A stretch of 5,798 nt of DNA. It comes from Deltaproteobacteria bacterium (lineage in GTDB: Bacteria > Desulfobacterota > Dissulfuribacteria > Dissulfuribacterales > S140-46). The stretch lies in assembly GCA_015491585.1 (NCBI GenBank), contig WFVQ01000100.1:1-5798 (forward strand). Reading direction: 5' to 3'. Position numbers and translations under genes: made by a program. Below, piece after piece: positions 5,477-5,798 of the stretch. Position 1 is the stretch's first letter; the number at the start of each line of letters is the position of its first letter. Below the pieces are notes generated by a model. The model worked only from the letters and a program-made list of their open reading frames with translations. It was not told the origin of the DNA and did not search any database.

Positions 5477-5798
5477 GGGGAAACCTCCCTGTAGCTTTTG
5501 CTCGATGATGGTGCTGCCTCGATTTCGCCGAGGAACATAGAGAGGAGTTCTTCCGGGGTGGGGCTGGGCGGCTTGCAGCCGTGCTCCAGCCAGTCCACCA
5601 TTATTCCGTTGGACAGACCTTCCAGGGCCACGGCCAGCATCCTGGGTGAGAATTCTGGACGGAATCTCTTTTTCTCCATCCCCTCCTCGAAGAGGTCTGT
5701 GAGCATGGAAACGATCTCGTCGTGGAGCTCCTTCACCCCCTTCTCCATGCCGCCTCTGATGGAGAAGCGGCTGCCCTGGGTCTCGAACAGGTAGAGCC
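5473..5798 (-). CDS. TetR/AcrR-family regulator, C-terminal part (5' end outside window)
   Basis: The minus-strand frame is open to the right edge and ends at TGA 5475-5473, giving about 107 residues; the ATG at 5748 is internal. The visible sequence (LYLFETQGSRFS, then helices around ELHDEIVSMLTDLFEEGMEKKRFRPEF and MLAVALEGLSNGIMVDWLEHG) has the pattern of a TetR-family ligand-binding domain: the 'EEG...KRFRP' helix turn followed by a hydrophobic dimerisation helix and 'EELLSMFLGEI'. The N-terminal helix-turn-helix is outside the window, so the family call rests on this half alone. It shares a 4-bp ATGA overlap with the TolC-like gene, an arrangement typical of local repressors that control an efflux operon and their own expression. 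The binding site should lie upstream, beyond the window. Confidence 0.8.
   Translation of the reverse strand, partial: LYLFETQGSRFSIRGGMEKGVKELHDEIVSMLTDLFEEGMEKKRFRPEFSPRMLAVALEGLSNGIMVDWLEHGCKPPSPTPEELLSMFLGEIEAAPSSSKSYREVSP

Overview
The window is ordinary bacterial chromosome from a GC-rich Gram-negative organism. An outer-membrane efflux protein, a prolipoprotein diacylglyceryl transferase and an exported small protein all point to a diderm. Within Gram-negatives, the sigma-54 regulator, the PcnB-type nucleotidyltransferase and heavy use of AGG (Arg) and ATA (Ile) codons despite high GC fit a Desulfobacterota/Deltaproteobacteria-like lineage, possibly thermophilic. That placement is inference from style, not a match to a named genome.

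Layout, plus strand: (i) the C-terminal end of a sigma-54-dependent, NtrC-type activator, cut by the left edge (1-495). (ii) After a 91-bp gap, a tightly packed run of pcnB-like poly(A) polymerase/tRNA nucleotidyltransferase (587-1909), an unrecognised 145-residue protein (1863-2300) and lgt (2297-3118). These genes overlap by 47 bp and 4 bp, so they are probably one transcript.

Layout, minus strand: (iii) a 68-codon gene for a small exported, lysine-rich protein with three cysteines (3130-3336). It is a complete self-standing unit: a near-consensus sigma-70 promoter with a perfect 8+8 bp palindrome over its spacer and -10 box, a strong AGGAGG ribosome binding site, and an intrinsic terminator lying inside the 3' coding end of the convergent lgt. 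(iv) A probable operon read right to left: the C-terminal end of a TetR-family regulator (cut by the right edge, 5473-5798), a TolC-family outer-membrane efflux protein (4103-5476, 4-bp overlap) and rpe, ribulose-phosphate 3-epimerase (3458-4099, 3-bp gap).

Functionally the window combines RNA 3'-end metabolism and lipoprotein maturation on one strand with regulated efflux and pentose phosphate metabolism on the other. I see no transposon, CRISPR array, phage gene, tRNA or rRNA. The parts that standard annotation would not explain are the palindrome-controlled small exported protein and the unidentified protein translationally coupled between pcnB and lgt. I do not see convincing evidence of an exotic multi-gene system.
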